A DNA stretch of 64,000 nucleotides from Flavobacterium sp. (GTDB taxonomy: Bacteria > Bacteroidota > Bacteroidia > Flavobacteriales > Flavobacteriaceae): NCBI RefSeq assembly GCF_017744675.1, contig NZ_JAGIAV010000001.1, positions 124,001 to 188,000 on the forward strand, written 5' to 3'. Position 1 is the first letter of the stretch. The number at the start of each line of letters is the position of its first letter. Positions 24,582 through 32,465 of this stretch are shown in pieces. The notes below the pieces were generated by a model, which was given only the letters and a program-made list of their open reading frames with translations, searched no databases and was not told the origin of the DNA. The position numbers and the translations under genes were made by a program.

Positions 24582-24603
24582 TAGTATAATTTACAAAAAC
24601 GTA

Positions 24604-24798
24604 TTAAGCAACCGCTTCAGATTTATCGATAACAACTTGCCCTCTGTAGTACATTTTACCTTCATGCCAGTAAGCTCTGTGGTATAAATGTGCCTCACCT
24701 GTAATAGGACATGTAGCGATTTGAGCTACAGTAGCTTTGTAATGTGTTCTTCTCTTATCTCTTCTTGTTTTCGAGGTTTTTCTCTTAGGATGTGCCAT
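24604..24798 (-). CDS. rpmF: 50S ribosomal protein L32
   Basis: A 64-aa basic protein with the L32 opening [21 protein letters not shown] and the conserved [12 protein letters not shown] segment. Only one cysteine is present, so the zinc ribbon found in some L32 proteins is lost here. It starts 9 bases after the DUF177 gene, the usual arrangement across bacteria. Confidence 0.97.
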
Positions 24799-24807
24799 TT
24801 TACTATA

Positions 24808-25350
24808 TTATTTATCCGTTAATAGTTTCTTTAATTTTTCCCAACGCGGGTCAATATCTTCTTCTTTGTTACTCTCTTCCTTTTGTTCTTTTACACTCAG
24901 CTCATTCAACTTTGTTAAAGCTTCTGTCTGAAGACTTCCATCTTTAACCCCTGGATGAATTCTTTTTTGAGGTACAGAAAGCGCGATCATTTCATAAACA
25001 TATTGCGCTATATCTATCTCATGTTCACCATGCGGCAAAATCAACAATTCTTCATTATCATCGTTAAATTCTTCTCCAAAGCGAACTATCAACTTCATTT
25101 TCCCTTTTATAGGTAAATCAAAATCTTCGCCTGTTAGATCACAAGGCACATTTACCGTCCCCTTGTGTTTGAATTCTAATTCTAACATATTACTCTTCTT
25201 TTCGAAAAGCAAATTGACTTTAATATCCGAACTTTGAAACTCATCGTACTCAAAATTCTTAAAGAACTCGTTATTTATCTGATACTCAAAATGGTGTTTT
25301 CCTAGTTTTAATCCTACGAAAGGAATTAAAAATTCTTTTGTTTTGCTCAT
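24808..25350 (-). CDS. DUF177 (YceD-like) protein
   Basis: A 180-aa acidic protein of the DUF177 family, the standard neighbour of rpmF. The family signature is the segment LEFKHKGTVNVPCDLTGEDF, followed by the aspartate/glutamate-rich VRFGEEFNDDNEELLILPHGE. E. coli YceD and the plant homologue have been linked to 23S rRNA accumulation; that role is known for the family, not shown here. The Cys in VPCDLTG may be part of a metal site in other members, but only this one is clear. Confidence 0.85.
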   Translation of the reverse strand: MSKTKEFLIPFVGLKLGKHHFEYQINNEFFKNFEYDEFQSSDIKVNLLFEKKSNMLELEFKHKGTVNVPCDLTGEDFDLPIKGKMKLIVRFGEEFNDDNEELLILPHGEHEIDIAQYVYEMIALSVPQKRIHPGVKDGSLQTEALTKLNELSVKEQKEESNKEEDIDPRWEKLKKLLTDK

Positions 25351-25404
25351 TTCAACATCAATTTGAACAATTCAGTTCTCAAACTAGATATCTGAATTGG
25401 GGTG

Positions 25405-25412
25405 CAAAGATA
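25405..25412 (-). promoter_or_regulatory. Probable -7 box TATCTTTG for DUF177-rpmF
   Basis: On the minus strand TATCTTTG fits TAnnTTTG and lies 54 bases before the DUF177 ATG. No TTG is seen at the usual 17-23 base spacing. Confidence 0.5.
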
Positions 25413-25455
25413 TAAAATTATTACAAATCTAATAATCTTATTCACCTTTTTTTGT

Positions 25456-26505
25456 TTATAACTGTTTTTCTTTTATTTTAAGAGGTTTTTGGCTAATCTC
25501 CTCATACTGATTACGCGAGCGAAAAATATCGATCGCAAGATAAACTGCTTCTTTAAATGAATTGTAATCTGCCATGTCTTTTCCAGCAATATCATAGGCT
25601 GTACCATGATCTGGAGAAGTTCTAACTTTATTTAAACCTGCTGTATAATTAACTCCTTTTCCGAAAGATAGCGTCTTAAACGGAATTAGCCCTTGATCGT
25701 GATACATTGCTACAATCGCATCATATTTTTCATATTGGCCACTTCCAAAAAAGCCATCTCCGGGAAACGGGCCAAAAACCATTGTTCCAGAATCAAATAT
25801 TTTTTTCAAAACAGGTTTTAAAATCAAATCATCTTCTTTCCCGATAACACCGCCGTCTCCACAATGAGGATTTATACCTAAAACTGCAATTTTTGGTTTT
25901 ACTATACTAAAATCCTGAACTAAAGATTTCCTGATAGTTTCAATTTTTTTTGTAATTAATTCTTCTGTTAAATGAGACGCAACTTCATTCAAGGGAACGT
26001 GATCAGTAATTAATCCCACTCTTAAATTATCCTGAACCATCATCATAAGCGCATTGCCTTCTAACTCCCGATCTAAATAATCTGTATGCCCCGGAAATTT
26101 AAAATCCTCTGACTGTATATTGTATTTATTAATAGGCGCTGTTACTAGAACATCAATCTCGCCATCTTTTAATGCTTTTGTTGCTGCTGTAAAAGATTTT
26201 ATGGCATACTCTCCTATTTTTGGATCATTTACTCCAAAATTTATATCAACTCCTTCTTTCCAAAGATTTAAAACATTCACTTTTCCAGGTATAACCTGCT
26301 CCAATTTATCAACTCCATGAAATTGAATTGTCGATGTAAAGCTTTTTCTAACGAATGAAAGAATTTTAGCATTTGCAAAAATAACCGGCGTACACAATTC
26401 CAACATACGAGAATCCTCGAATGTCTTTAGTATAACTTCGCTTCCAATACCGTTTAAATCTCCTACCGAAATTCCAACAATTATATTTTCTGCTTTTTTA
26501 TTCAT
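25456..26505 (-). CDS. pdxA: 4-hydroxythreonine-4-phosphate dehydrogenase
   Basis: A 349-aa enzyme of the DXP-dependent vitamin B6 pathway. It oxidises 4-phosphohydroxy-L-threonine with NAD+, and the product feeds PdxJ. Family blocks are visible: GISVGDLNGIGSEV near the start, APINKYNI, FPGHTDYLD (metal ligand His), LGINPHCGDGGVIG, and MYHDQGLIPFK (metal ligand His). KVRTSPDHGTAYDIAG closes the active site. It is divergent from ribE. Confidence 0.95.
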   Translation of the reverse strand: MNKKAENIIVGISVGDLNGIGSEVILKTFEDSRMLELCTPVIFANAKILSFVRKSFTSTIQFHGVDKLEQVIPGKVNVLNLWKEGVDINFGVNDPKIGEYAIKSFTAATKALKDGEIDVLVTAPINKYNIQSEDFKFPGHTDYLDRELEGNALMMMVQDNLRVGLITDHVPLNEVASHLTEELITKKIETIRKSLVQDFSIVKPKIAVLGINPHCGDGGVIGKEDDLILKPVLKKIFDSGTMVFGPFPGDGFFGSGQYEKYDAIVAMYHDQGLIPFKTLSFGKGVNYTAGLNKVRTSPDHGTAYDIAGKDMADYNSFKEAVYLAIDIFRSRNQYEEISQKPLKIKEKQL

Positions 26506-26538
26506 GAGCTCAGTTTATTTATTACTAATTTTGATGTG

Positions 26539-26546
26539 CAAATTTA
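26539..26546 (-). promoter_or_regulatory. Probable -7 box TAAATTTG for pdxA
   Basis: On the minus strand TAAATTTG fits TAnnTTTG and lies 33 bases before the pdxA ATG. A CAA (TTG on minus) at 26561-26563 has only a 14-base spacer, so the -33 match is doubtful. Confidence 0.4.
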
Positions 26547-26562
26547 GTAAAATAAAACCACA

Positions 26563-27153
26563 ATGTTCACAGGAATTATAGAAACACTTGGCAGGATTCA
26601 CGAAATTCAAAAAGACCAAAACAATCTTCACATAACAGTTGACTCATCCATAACACACGAATTAAAAATAGACCAGAGCGTTTCCCATAATGGAATATGC
26701 CTTACGGTTGTTGCAATTAAAGATTCTCTTTACACCGTAACTGCAATCGATGAAACCATTCTAAAAACCAATATTGGTGAATGGAAGGTTGACGATATCG
26801 TAAATCTGGAAAGAGGAATGAAACTTGGAGACCGCTTAGACGGCCATATCGTACAAGGCCATGTAGATCAAACCGGAACCTGCATCAAGATTGAAGAAGC
26901 AAACGGAAGCTGGAATTATACTTTTGAGTACGATAAAAACCAAAACAACATCACAATTGAAAAAGGCTCAATTACCGTAAACGGAGTGAGCCTCACGGTT
27001 GTAAATTCTAAAGAAAACGAATTTAGCGTATCAATTATCCCATACACTTATGAGCACACTAACTTTAAAGATTTCAAAGTTGGCACAAAAACCAACCTTG
27101 AATTTGATGTAGTTGGAAAATATATCTCTAGACTTTATTCTATAAACAAATAG
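26563..27153 (+). CDS. ribE: Riboflavin synthase alpha subunit
   Basis: A 196-aa enzyme that turns two 6,7-dimethyl-8-ribityllumazine molecules into riboflavin plus a pyrimidine. It consists of two lumazine-binding repeats: the first begins MFTGIIETLG and has VSHNGICLTVV; the second begins about residue 98 (GHIVQGHVDQTG) and has ITVNGVSLTVV. The classical opening MFTGI is intact. No FMN riboswitch precedes it. Confidence 0.95.
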   Translation: MFTGIIETLGRIHEIQKDQNNLHITVDSSITHELKIDQSVSHNGICLTVVAIKDSLYTVTAIDETILKTNIGEWKVDDIVNLERGMKLGDRLDGHIVQGHVDQTGTCIKIEEANGSWNYTFEYDKNQNNITIEKGSITVNGVSLTVVNSKENEFSVSIIPYTYEHTNFKDFKVGTKTNLEFDVVGKYISRLYSINK

Positions 27154-27170
27154 CTATTTTCCTTTTTCCA

Positions 27171-27207
27171 TAAAAAAAGCTTCAATTTAAATTGAAGCTT
27201 TTTTTAT
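27171..27207. terminator. Bidirectional terminator between ribE and the PID-CTERM-like gene
   Basis: AAAAAAAGCTTCAATTT pairs perfectly with AAATTGAAGCTTTTTTT. The right arm overlaps the stop of the minus-strand gene at 27187-27189. Confidence 0.85.
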
Positions 27208-27459
27208 TTGATTTTTATATATTACGGCAATCCCTAAAGCTAAGCCACTGATTACCAAAAAAACAATGTTTTGATTTATTGGAAAACCTGCCTCAGGGTT
27301 ACAGCTAGGAAGGCTTGGATCCTCACAATCAGCAGCAGTCGTTGTATTGGCATTTTGCGCTGTTGGACTTGGCGGATGCGAAGAAGTTTCCGCAGATACT
27401 ACTAAAACATTTAACAAAAATAAGGCAATTACTAAAAATGGGGCTTTTAGATTTTTCAT
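27187..27459 (-). CDS. Small exported protein with a PID-CTERM-like tail
   Basis: A 90-aa protein: signal peptide about 1-23 (ending VSAE), a low-complexity Ser/Pro/Thr/Asn stretch (about 25-44), a Cys pair in CEDPSLPSC, then GFPINQNIVFLVISGLALG as a membrane helix and a basic tail (KNQIKKASI). A tripartite ending of PI(D/N), helix and basic residues resembles the flavobacterial PID-CTERM sorting tail. That reading is inference; the motif here has PIN rather than PID. No sortase-like gene is adjacent. Confidence 0.6.
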   Translation of the reverse strand: MKNLKAPFLVIALFLLNVLVVSAETSSHPPSPTAQNANTTTAADCEDPSLPSCNPEAGFPINQNIVFLVISGLALGIAVIYKNQIKKASI

Positions 27460-27907
27460 AAATTCAAGCTATTGCAAACTGCAATTCTAGATAATTATTG
27501 ACAACTATTTATTGATAGAAATTTCGCATAAAGAAATTTCTACCTCCAAAATCTTGGACAAAAGTATAAGTTTTTTGCAGAAAACCAACTTTTAAACCCA
27601 AAAAGACTAAACAAATTTTAACATTTTTTTTCAAGATTCTTCTAATCCTTTTCACAAAACGCTCTGGAGTACAAAATCATTCTTTTTACTATTATCCATA
27701 AAACTCGCAAGCTTATAGGAATTTCCTGATTTACCAAAACCAATTTAATTTACCAAAACCAATTTATCATTCTTGGTGATCAAATTTTCATATCACAATT
27801 TACAAAAAAAGAAGTTTAAATTCCAATCTAATTGCATAAACAAGAATATTATCAAATTAATATATTTGCAACTCAAACTCAAGTCTATCTCAATCGCAAT
27901 CAAGCAA
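27460..27907. other. Intergenic region before the methyltransferase
   Basis: This 448-base AT-rich stretch holds no convincing gene. A 16-base word, TACCAAAACCAATTTA, is repeated in tandem at 27732-27747 and 27751-27766. A longer in-frame extension of the methyltransferase from 27773 is unlikely, because its composition is Lys/Asn/Ile-rich without family similarity. A -7 box lies near the right end. Confidence 0.5.
27861..27868 (+). promoter_or_regulatory. Probable -7 box TATATTTG for the methyltransferase
   Basis: TATATTTG fits TAnnTTTG and lies 40 bases before the ATG at 27908. The nearest upstream TTG (27832-27834) has a 26-base spacer, longer than usual. Its position supports the shorter start at 27908. 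Confidence 0.5.
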
Positions 27908-28894
27908 ATGAAAAACCAATATACAGTCGGAAGTTTATACGCAGGTGTCGGCGGTATTTGCTTGGGGTTTGAAAATGCAGGTTTTAAATTAGAATGGGCA
28001 AATGAATTTGACAAAAAAGCCTGCGTTACCTACAGAAACAATTTTGAGCATACTCTAATTGAAGGAGACGTAATGCAAATTGATGTAAAAACATTAAACA
28101 AAATCGACATCCTTACCGCTGGATTTCCTTGCCAGCCTTTTTCTCTTGCGGGACATAGAAAAGGCTTTAAAGACAGTAGAGGAAATCATTTTTTTAAAAT
28201 ATTAGATTTTATTGACGAAATGAGACCGAAAGTAGTATTTCTTGAAAATGTCAAAAACCTAAAAGGACATGAAAAAGGAAATACCATGAAAGTAATTCAG
28301 CGTGAAATCAAGAAGCGCAATTATACTTTTGACAGCGCCATATTAAACACTAAAGACTTCGGAAACATTCCGCACAATCGAGAACGGATTTTTATGATTG
28401 CTTTTGACAAAGACTTTGTAAAAAAAGGCTTCAAGTTCATTTTTCCCAAAAAAGAAGAACTAACCAGAAAGGTTACTGATTTGATTACAAAAGAAAAAGT
28501 CGATAAAAAATTCTACTACACTGAAGACAAATACATGTATAACATTCTCAAAGAAGCGGTTGTAAGAGAAGACAGAATTTATCAGTTCCGAAGACAATAT
28601 GTGCGTGAAAACAAAAAGGAAGTTTGCCCTACTTTAACCGCCAATATGGGAACTGGCGGCCATAATGTTCCAATTATTACAACCGAATTTGGTTTTAGAA
28701 AATTAACCCCAAGAGAATGTTTTCGTTTTCAAGGTTTTCCCGACCATTACAAATTGCCTAAAATTTCAAATTCCAGTCTTTACAAGCAAGTAGGAAACTC
28801 CGTAAGCATGCCCGTTATAGAAAGACTTGCTTCAGAAATATTAAAATGTATGGAGAAAGCAGAAACTAGACTGCTAAAAGCCGAAAAAGTTTAA
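27908..28894 (+). CDS. C5-cytosine DNA methyltransferase
   Basis: A 328-aa Dcm-type methyltransferase. SAM-binding motif I is SLYAGVGGICLGFENAG (about 9-25), motif IV is FPCQPFS with catalytic Cys75, motif VI is ENV (113-115), and motif X is GNSV (296-299). RTFR-like QFRRQYVRE and TANMGTGGHNVP frame a short target-recognition region, so the target should be short, perhaps four to five bases. The start at 27908 places motif I where the family has it. No restriction endonuclease is next to it, but a Vsr-like gene overlaps its stop by 4 bases from the opposite strand. It may be an orphan methylase or a protective one. Confidence 0.93.
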   Translation: MKNQYTVGSLYAGVGGICLGFENAGFKLEWANEFDKKACVTYRNNFEHTLIEGDVMQIDVKTLNKIDILTAGFPCQPFSLAGHRKGFKDSRGNHFFKILDFIDEMRPKVVFLENVKNLKGHEKGNTMKVIQREIKKRNYTFDSAILNTKDFGNIPHNRERIFMIAFDKDFVKKGFKFIFPKKEELTRKVTDLITKEKVDKKFYYTEDKYMYNILKEAVVREDRIYQFRRQYVRENKKEVCPTLTANMGTGGHNVPIITTEFGFRKLTPRECFRFQGFPDHYKLPKISNSSLYKQVGNSVSMPVIERLASEILKCMEKAETRLLKAEKV

Positions 28895-29310
28895 ATGCTC
28901 AAAAGCATTATTGTTCCTTCAATTTTAGCGAGGCAAACCTCTAGATTCTTTTCAATTTCTTTACTCCAGAATCGCATAACAGTCCAATTTTCAGAAACAA
29001 GGAAAGCGTTTACTTCTTCGTCACGCTGTATATTTCTTTCAATTTTGGGAATCCAATATTCTCGATTCGTTTTAATTCTGAGTTGCTCAGTTTCCCAATC
29101 TTTTCCATGAAAAAACTCGCTATCCACAAAAATGGCAATTTTATATTTGGCAAAAGTAAGATCAGGTCTTCCAAATATCTTTTTATTATTTTTTCGATAT
29201 CTGTGACCTAACTTCCATAAGGCTTTTGCAAGCCTTACTTCCCCTTTCGTAGCAGTACTTTTTATCGCCTGCATAGTTTTCCTCCTTTGTTCTGGAGTCA
29301 ATCTATCCAT
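28891..29310 (-). CDS. Vsr-like DNA mismatch endonuclease
   Basis: A 139-aa protein of the very-short-patch repair family, which nicks T:G mismatches produced by deamination of 5-methylcytosine. The opening LTPEQRRKTMQAIKS, then GRPDLTF (Asp50, matching the catalytic Asp of E. coli Vsr) and EFFHGK (His68) fit the family. A difference stands out: the segment reads FVDSEFFHG where E. coli has FVHGCFWHG, so one catalytic His becomes Asp63 and the zinc-ligand Cys becomes Glu65. It may be a metal-light variant or altered in activity. Its stop overlaps that of the methyltransferase tail-to-tail. Confidence 0.85.
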   Translation of the reverse strand: MDRLTPEQRRKTMQAIKSTATKGEVRLAKALWKLGHRYRKNNKKIFGRPDLTFAKYKIAIFVDSEFFHGKDWETEQLRIKTNREYWIPKIERNIQRDEEVNAFLVSENWTVMRFWSKEIEKNLEVCLAKIEGTIMLLSI

Positions 29311-29423
29311 CTGAAGATTAAATTTGTTTCGGATGGATAAAGTTAAGGCATTTTATAAAATAGAAGTTTAATTATAGCGATGCAAAAATTTCAATTTTCA
29401 CATTTTTAAAAGTATCAAAAAAC

Positions 29424-29454
29424 AAAAAAGCCTTTACATTTCTGCAAAGGCTTT
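29424..29454 (-). terminator. Terminator after the CAT tRNA
   Basis: On the minus strand AAAGCCTTTGCAG and TGTAAAGGCTTT form a hairpin followed by T6. It begins about 16 bases past the tRNA 3' end. Confidence 0.75.
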
Positions 29455-29469
29455 GTGTTTCTAAAAGAG

Positions 29470-29543
29470 TGGTCCCACCTGGGCTCGAACCAGGGACCAC
29501 CTGATTATGAGTCAGGTGCTCTAACCAGCTGAGCTATAGGACC
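29470..29543 (-). tRNA. tRNA with CAT anticodon (elongator Met or Ile2)
   Basis: A 74-base cloverleaf on the minus strand. The acceptor stem is GGTCCTA paired with TGGGACC, the D arm GCTC/GAGC, and the anticodon stem CCTGA/TCAGG with loop CTCATAA gives CAT. The T arm is CCTGG TTCGAGC CCAGG. CAT can decode Met (elongator) or, after lysidine modification, AUA Ile. By eye I cannot decide between them; the initiator is excluded by the normal first base pair G-C. Confidence 0.9.
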
Positions 29544-29689
29544 GGTTTAGAGGATGCAATATTACTACTATTTTTCATTCACTCCAAATATTTTAAGACA
29601 TCATTTCAATTTAATTGTAAAACTTTCTTCGAATCTCAAAAACGAAATTGATTTTCAACATCTTATTTAAAAATTAAAATGACATTTTT

Positions 29690-30094
29690 TTATTTAATTT
29701 CTTGACAAAGCTCGACCAAAACACCATTTGTGTTCTTTGGATGCAGAAAAACAACCAATTTATTATCGGCTCCTTTCTTCGGAACTTCGTTAATCAAGAC
29801 AAAACCTTCATTTTTTAGACGAATAATTTCAGCTTCAATATCATCAACGTCAAAAGCGATGTGGTGAATTCCTTCTCCTTTTTTCTCCAAGAATTTAGCA
29901 ATCGGACTTTCAGGATTTGTTGCCACCAAAAGTTCAATTTTATTATTTCCGGTCTGAAAGAAAGAAGTCAGAACGCCTTCGCTTTCTACCGCTTCCATTT
30001 TATATGAAGGGACACCAAGCATTTTTTCGAACAAAACATTGGCATCGTCCATATTTTTTACTGCAATCCCGATATGTTCTATTTTGTTTACCAT
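29690..30094 (-). CDS. mce: Methylmalonyl-CoA epimerase
   Basis: A 134-aa glyoxalase-fold enzyme that interconverts the 2R and 2S forms of methylmalonyl-CoA in the propionate pathway. Metal ligands sit at expected places: His7 in EHIGIAV, the acidic KIELLVAT region, GIHHIAFDV and the terminal VLVELCQE. The length and the HHIAF block match the epimerase group within the family. The methylmalonyl-CoA mutase genes are not in the window. It lies 10 bases after the 786-aa gene on the same strand, perhaps by chance. Confidence 0.92.
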   Translation of the reverse strand: MVNKIEHIGIAVKNMDDANVLFEKMLGVPSYKMEAVESEGVLTSFFQTGNNKIELLVATNPESPIAKFLEKKGEGIHHIAFDVDDIEAEIIRLKNEGFVLINEVPKKGADNKLVVFLHPKNTNGVLVELCQEIK

Positions 30095-30104
30095 CTTTTT
30101 TAAT

Positions 30105-32465
30105 TTATTGGTTTAGGTATGTTCTAAAGTATCCGCATTCTGCAATTACATCCTGATAATATTTCGTATCCGAATAGTCTTTTCTTAAAGCCTTGAATGA
30201 GTTCCAAGCAATAAAATTAACTTTATCATCTTGAATTTCCCAATAACTATTTATCGCGCTATATTTCTTATTATAGTACTCATTTCTTTCACATTTCGAA
30301 ATCAGGTACAAACATTTCGCTTTCTGCTCTTTGTTTGAAGCCGCTTCAAAAGCTTTTTGATAATACATTTTAGAAACCGAATTATTCGTTATCATTTCTT
30401 TCATCGAGTCTCTAAATGAATACGGACCTGATCCGTAACCAACAATACTCATTTCGTAAAAAGTCCTTCCATTTCCAAAATGAGAAATATTGTAAAACGC
30501 ATTTCCTAATAAAAGACTGTTTGTATAAACATCTTCTTTTTGTGCCAGTTTATCCTGCATTTCCTTAATTGTATTTAGAAAATCCAGCTGCGTATATTTT
30601 CTCTTTTGATAAGCCACATGATCGCAATCATGACAATCTTTAATGCTTCCATTAAATGGATTTCCTAAAAACTTAACATATTGAACCGAATCTGATTTCT
30701 TCATAAATTCAATAGCTTCTGGAATTTTGTTTTTGAAAGTTGCCTGAATAGCTTGAAAATTATTAATATCCTTCAGTTTTAAACTATAAATTCCAGCACC
30801 AATTTTCTCGATTTCATTTTTATTAGGTTTCTCCAAAAAGCTTTTAATCCCTAATAAATTCTTTTCGTTATCATAAAATGCATTTCCATCATTCCAATAG
30901 CTATAACGAGATTCGCCGTAGATCTCTGCCATAACCAAATTGCCACTTTCTTTATATAAATTCGACAAATAACTTCTGCTCCATGAAGAAGCATTCTGAT
31001 AGCGGAATTCCTGTCCCTTGTAATTTTTAGGCAGTTCATAATACAACCAATTCAAATCGGCTAGAATTGTTTTTTCATTTTTATCTGTCAGTTTATCAAT
31101 CTTGCTTAGGTTGTTTACAAAACGCAATAAACGAAGCTGCATTCCCGCCAATTCTGTTTTCGGAAGTGTTTTTTCTGCCTTATTGTAATTCTTATCTGCA
31201 TTGGCATAATCTCCTTTTAGCGTTTGAAGATATCCAAGTGCAATATCCCATAAATACGGTTTTTCGGTATTTCCTGCCGCAGAAATTTTAGCAATTAAAT
31301 CAACGGCGCTATTGTCAACTTTTGCTTTGTTTCCTGTCTTGTTCTCGGCAATAGTTTGCGGTTTCGCTGGCTGGCTATAATCTGTACTTTCTTGTTTAAA
31401 TGAATTATTAATAGACTGCTCAAGTTTGTTTACCAATCTTGTGCCTAAATAATTTAAGTGTTCGCTTTTTGGATCTAATTCGTAGATTTTTTCAATCGCC
31501 TGCTTTTCATCTTTGTAATAGCCGTGAACTGCCCAAAGCGCCACTTTTTCTTTATTACTTTTTGCCATAGCCAAAGCCTTATTCCAATCTGATTCATTTT
31601 TTGGATGGAAACTATAAGCCGTTACTACGCGCAGTTCTGGACATTTATCAAAAACCTGAGCGTACAAATAGTTTGAAGTAGCATATTTTTTCTGCTTATA
31701 ATTAATTCCGGCAACATAAGCCAAAGCACGGTAATACAAAGTGTTTTTGGCAACCGAACTTTCTGTTTTATTAAAAAAGTCAATTGCTTTTTGTTTGTCG
31801 TTACTATAAAAACGAGCTTTCATCGTGAGGAACCAATATCTATTTTTCAAAAACGGATCTGACAAAGTATTGTAGACATTTTCTATTGACTGAATCATTT
31901 TGGCGTCATTAAACGTTTTTGCCACGACTGGATCGTAGCTCCAATAATCTTCACCAATAGAAACGGTTTCTATTTTCTGAGCTAAATACAAAAATTCGAC
32001 AAAGTTTTTAATCTTATCATCTTTCAGATTAAGCTTTTTGCCCCATTTTTGAGTGCTTTTATTTTCTTTTTTTGTTTTATAATAAACATGCAAATCTTCA
32101 ATTTCCTCTTTGTTTTTGATTGCATTTTTTTTATCCGAATAATATCTAGGCTTTTCATCGCCAATCAAAAAATAATTAACCGTTGTGGTATCGGCTTTTC
32201 CTTTCAGATAATCTGCCCAATCTGATTTTATATTTTTATTAAAACGAGAATTATGTTGAGTATCAAAACCAATTCCGTAGAAAATTCCACCCGACAAAAA
32301 CAAAGGCGAATACGATTTGTCGGCAAAAGTTTCTGGAGTAAAATTAGAATTATAACCTCCAAAATCATCCCAATCTCCGTCTGCGCAGGCGTATATAATT
32401 CCGAATGCAGAAAGCAAAACGGCACTAGAAGCAAGAAATAATCTGCTTAAAAGTATTTTTCTCAT
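30105..32465 (-). CDS. Large exported protein of unknown function, TPR-like
   Basis: A 786-aa protein. The N-terminal hydrophobic segment ends IIYAC, a possible lipobox with Cys27 and Asp-rich residues after it (ADGDWDD), or a signal peptide. Much of the rest is alpha-helical with tetratricopeptide-like pairs (YYRALAYVAGINYKQKKYAT, LWDIALGYLQTLKGDYANADKNY). A Cys cluster, CHDCDH, appears near residue 608. I do not recognise the family. Its start overlaps the 334-aa lipoprotein gene by 41 bases, so they are co-expressed. Scaffold function is a guess; the order suggests an envelope assembly or secretion accessory. Confidence 0.6.
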   Translation of the reverse strand: MRKILLSRLFLASSAVLLSAFGIIYACADGDWDDFGGYNSNFTPETFADKSYSPLFLSGGIFYGIGFDTQHNSRFNKNIKSDWADYLKGKADTTTVNYFLIGDEKPRYYSDKKNAIKNKEEIEDLHVYYKTKKENKSTQKWGKKLNLKDDKIKNFVEFLYLAQKIETVSIGEDYWSYDPVVAKTFNDAKMIQSIENVYNTLSDPFLKNRYWFLTMKARFYSNDKQKAIDFFNKTESSVAKNTLYYRALAYVAGINYKQKKYATSNYLYAQVFDKCPELRVVTAYSFHPKNESDWNKALAMAKSNKEKVALWAVHGYYKDEKQAIEKIYELDPKSEHLNYLGTRLVNKLEQSINNSFKQESTDYSQPAKPQTIAENKTGNKAKVDNSAVDLIAKISAAGNTEKPYLWDIALGYLQTLKGDYANADKNYNKAEKTLPKTELAGMQLRLLRFVNNLSKIDKLTDKNEKTILADLNWLYYELPKNYKGQEFRYQNASSWSRSYLSNLYKESGNLVMAEIYGESRYSYWNDGNAFYDNEKNLLGIKSFLEKPNKNEIEKIGAGIYSLKLKDINNFQAIQATFKNKIPEAIEFMKKSDSVQYVKFLGNPFNGSIKDCHDCDHVAYQKRKYTQLDFLNTIKEMQDKLAQKEDVYTNSLLLGNAFYNISHFGNGRTFYEMSIVGYGSGPYSFRDSMKEMITNNSVSKMYYQKAFEAASNKEQKAKCLYLISKCERNEYYNKKYSAINSYWEIQDDKVNFIAWNSFKALRKDYSDTKYYQDVIAECGYFRTYLNQ

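Noticed and set aside
26506..26562. FMN riboswitch before ribE
   Set aside because: The 57-base divergent gap is too short and shows none of the conserved RFN stems.
27773..27907. 45-codon N-terminal extension of the methyltransferase
   Set aside because: Composition is Lys/Asn/Ile-rich, it covers the -7 box at 27861, and motif I sits at the proper distance from the ATG at 27908.
27908..29310. Full restriction-modification system
   Set aside because: The second gene is Vsr-like, a mismatch nickase, not a restriction endonuclease.
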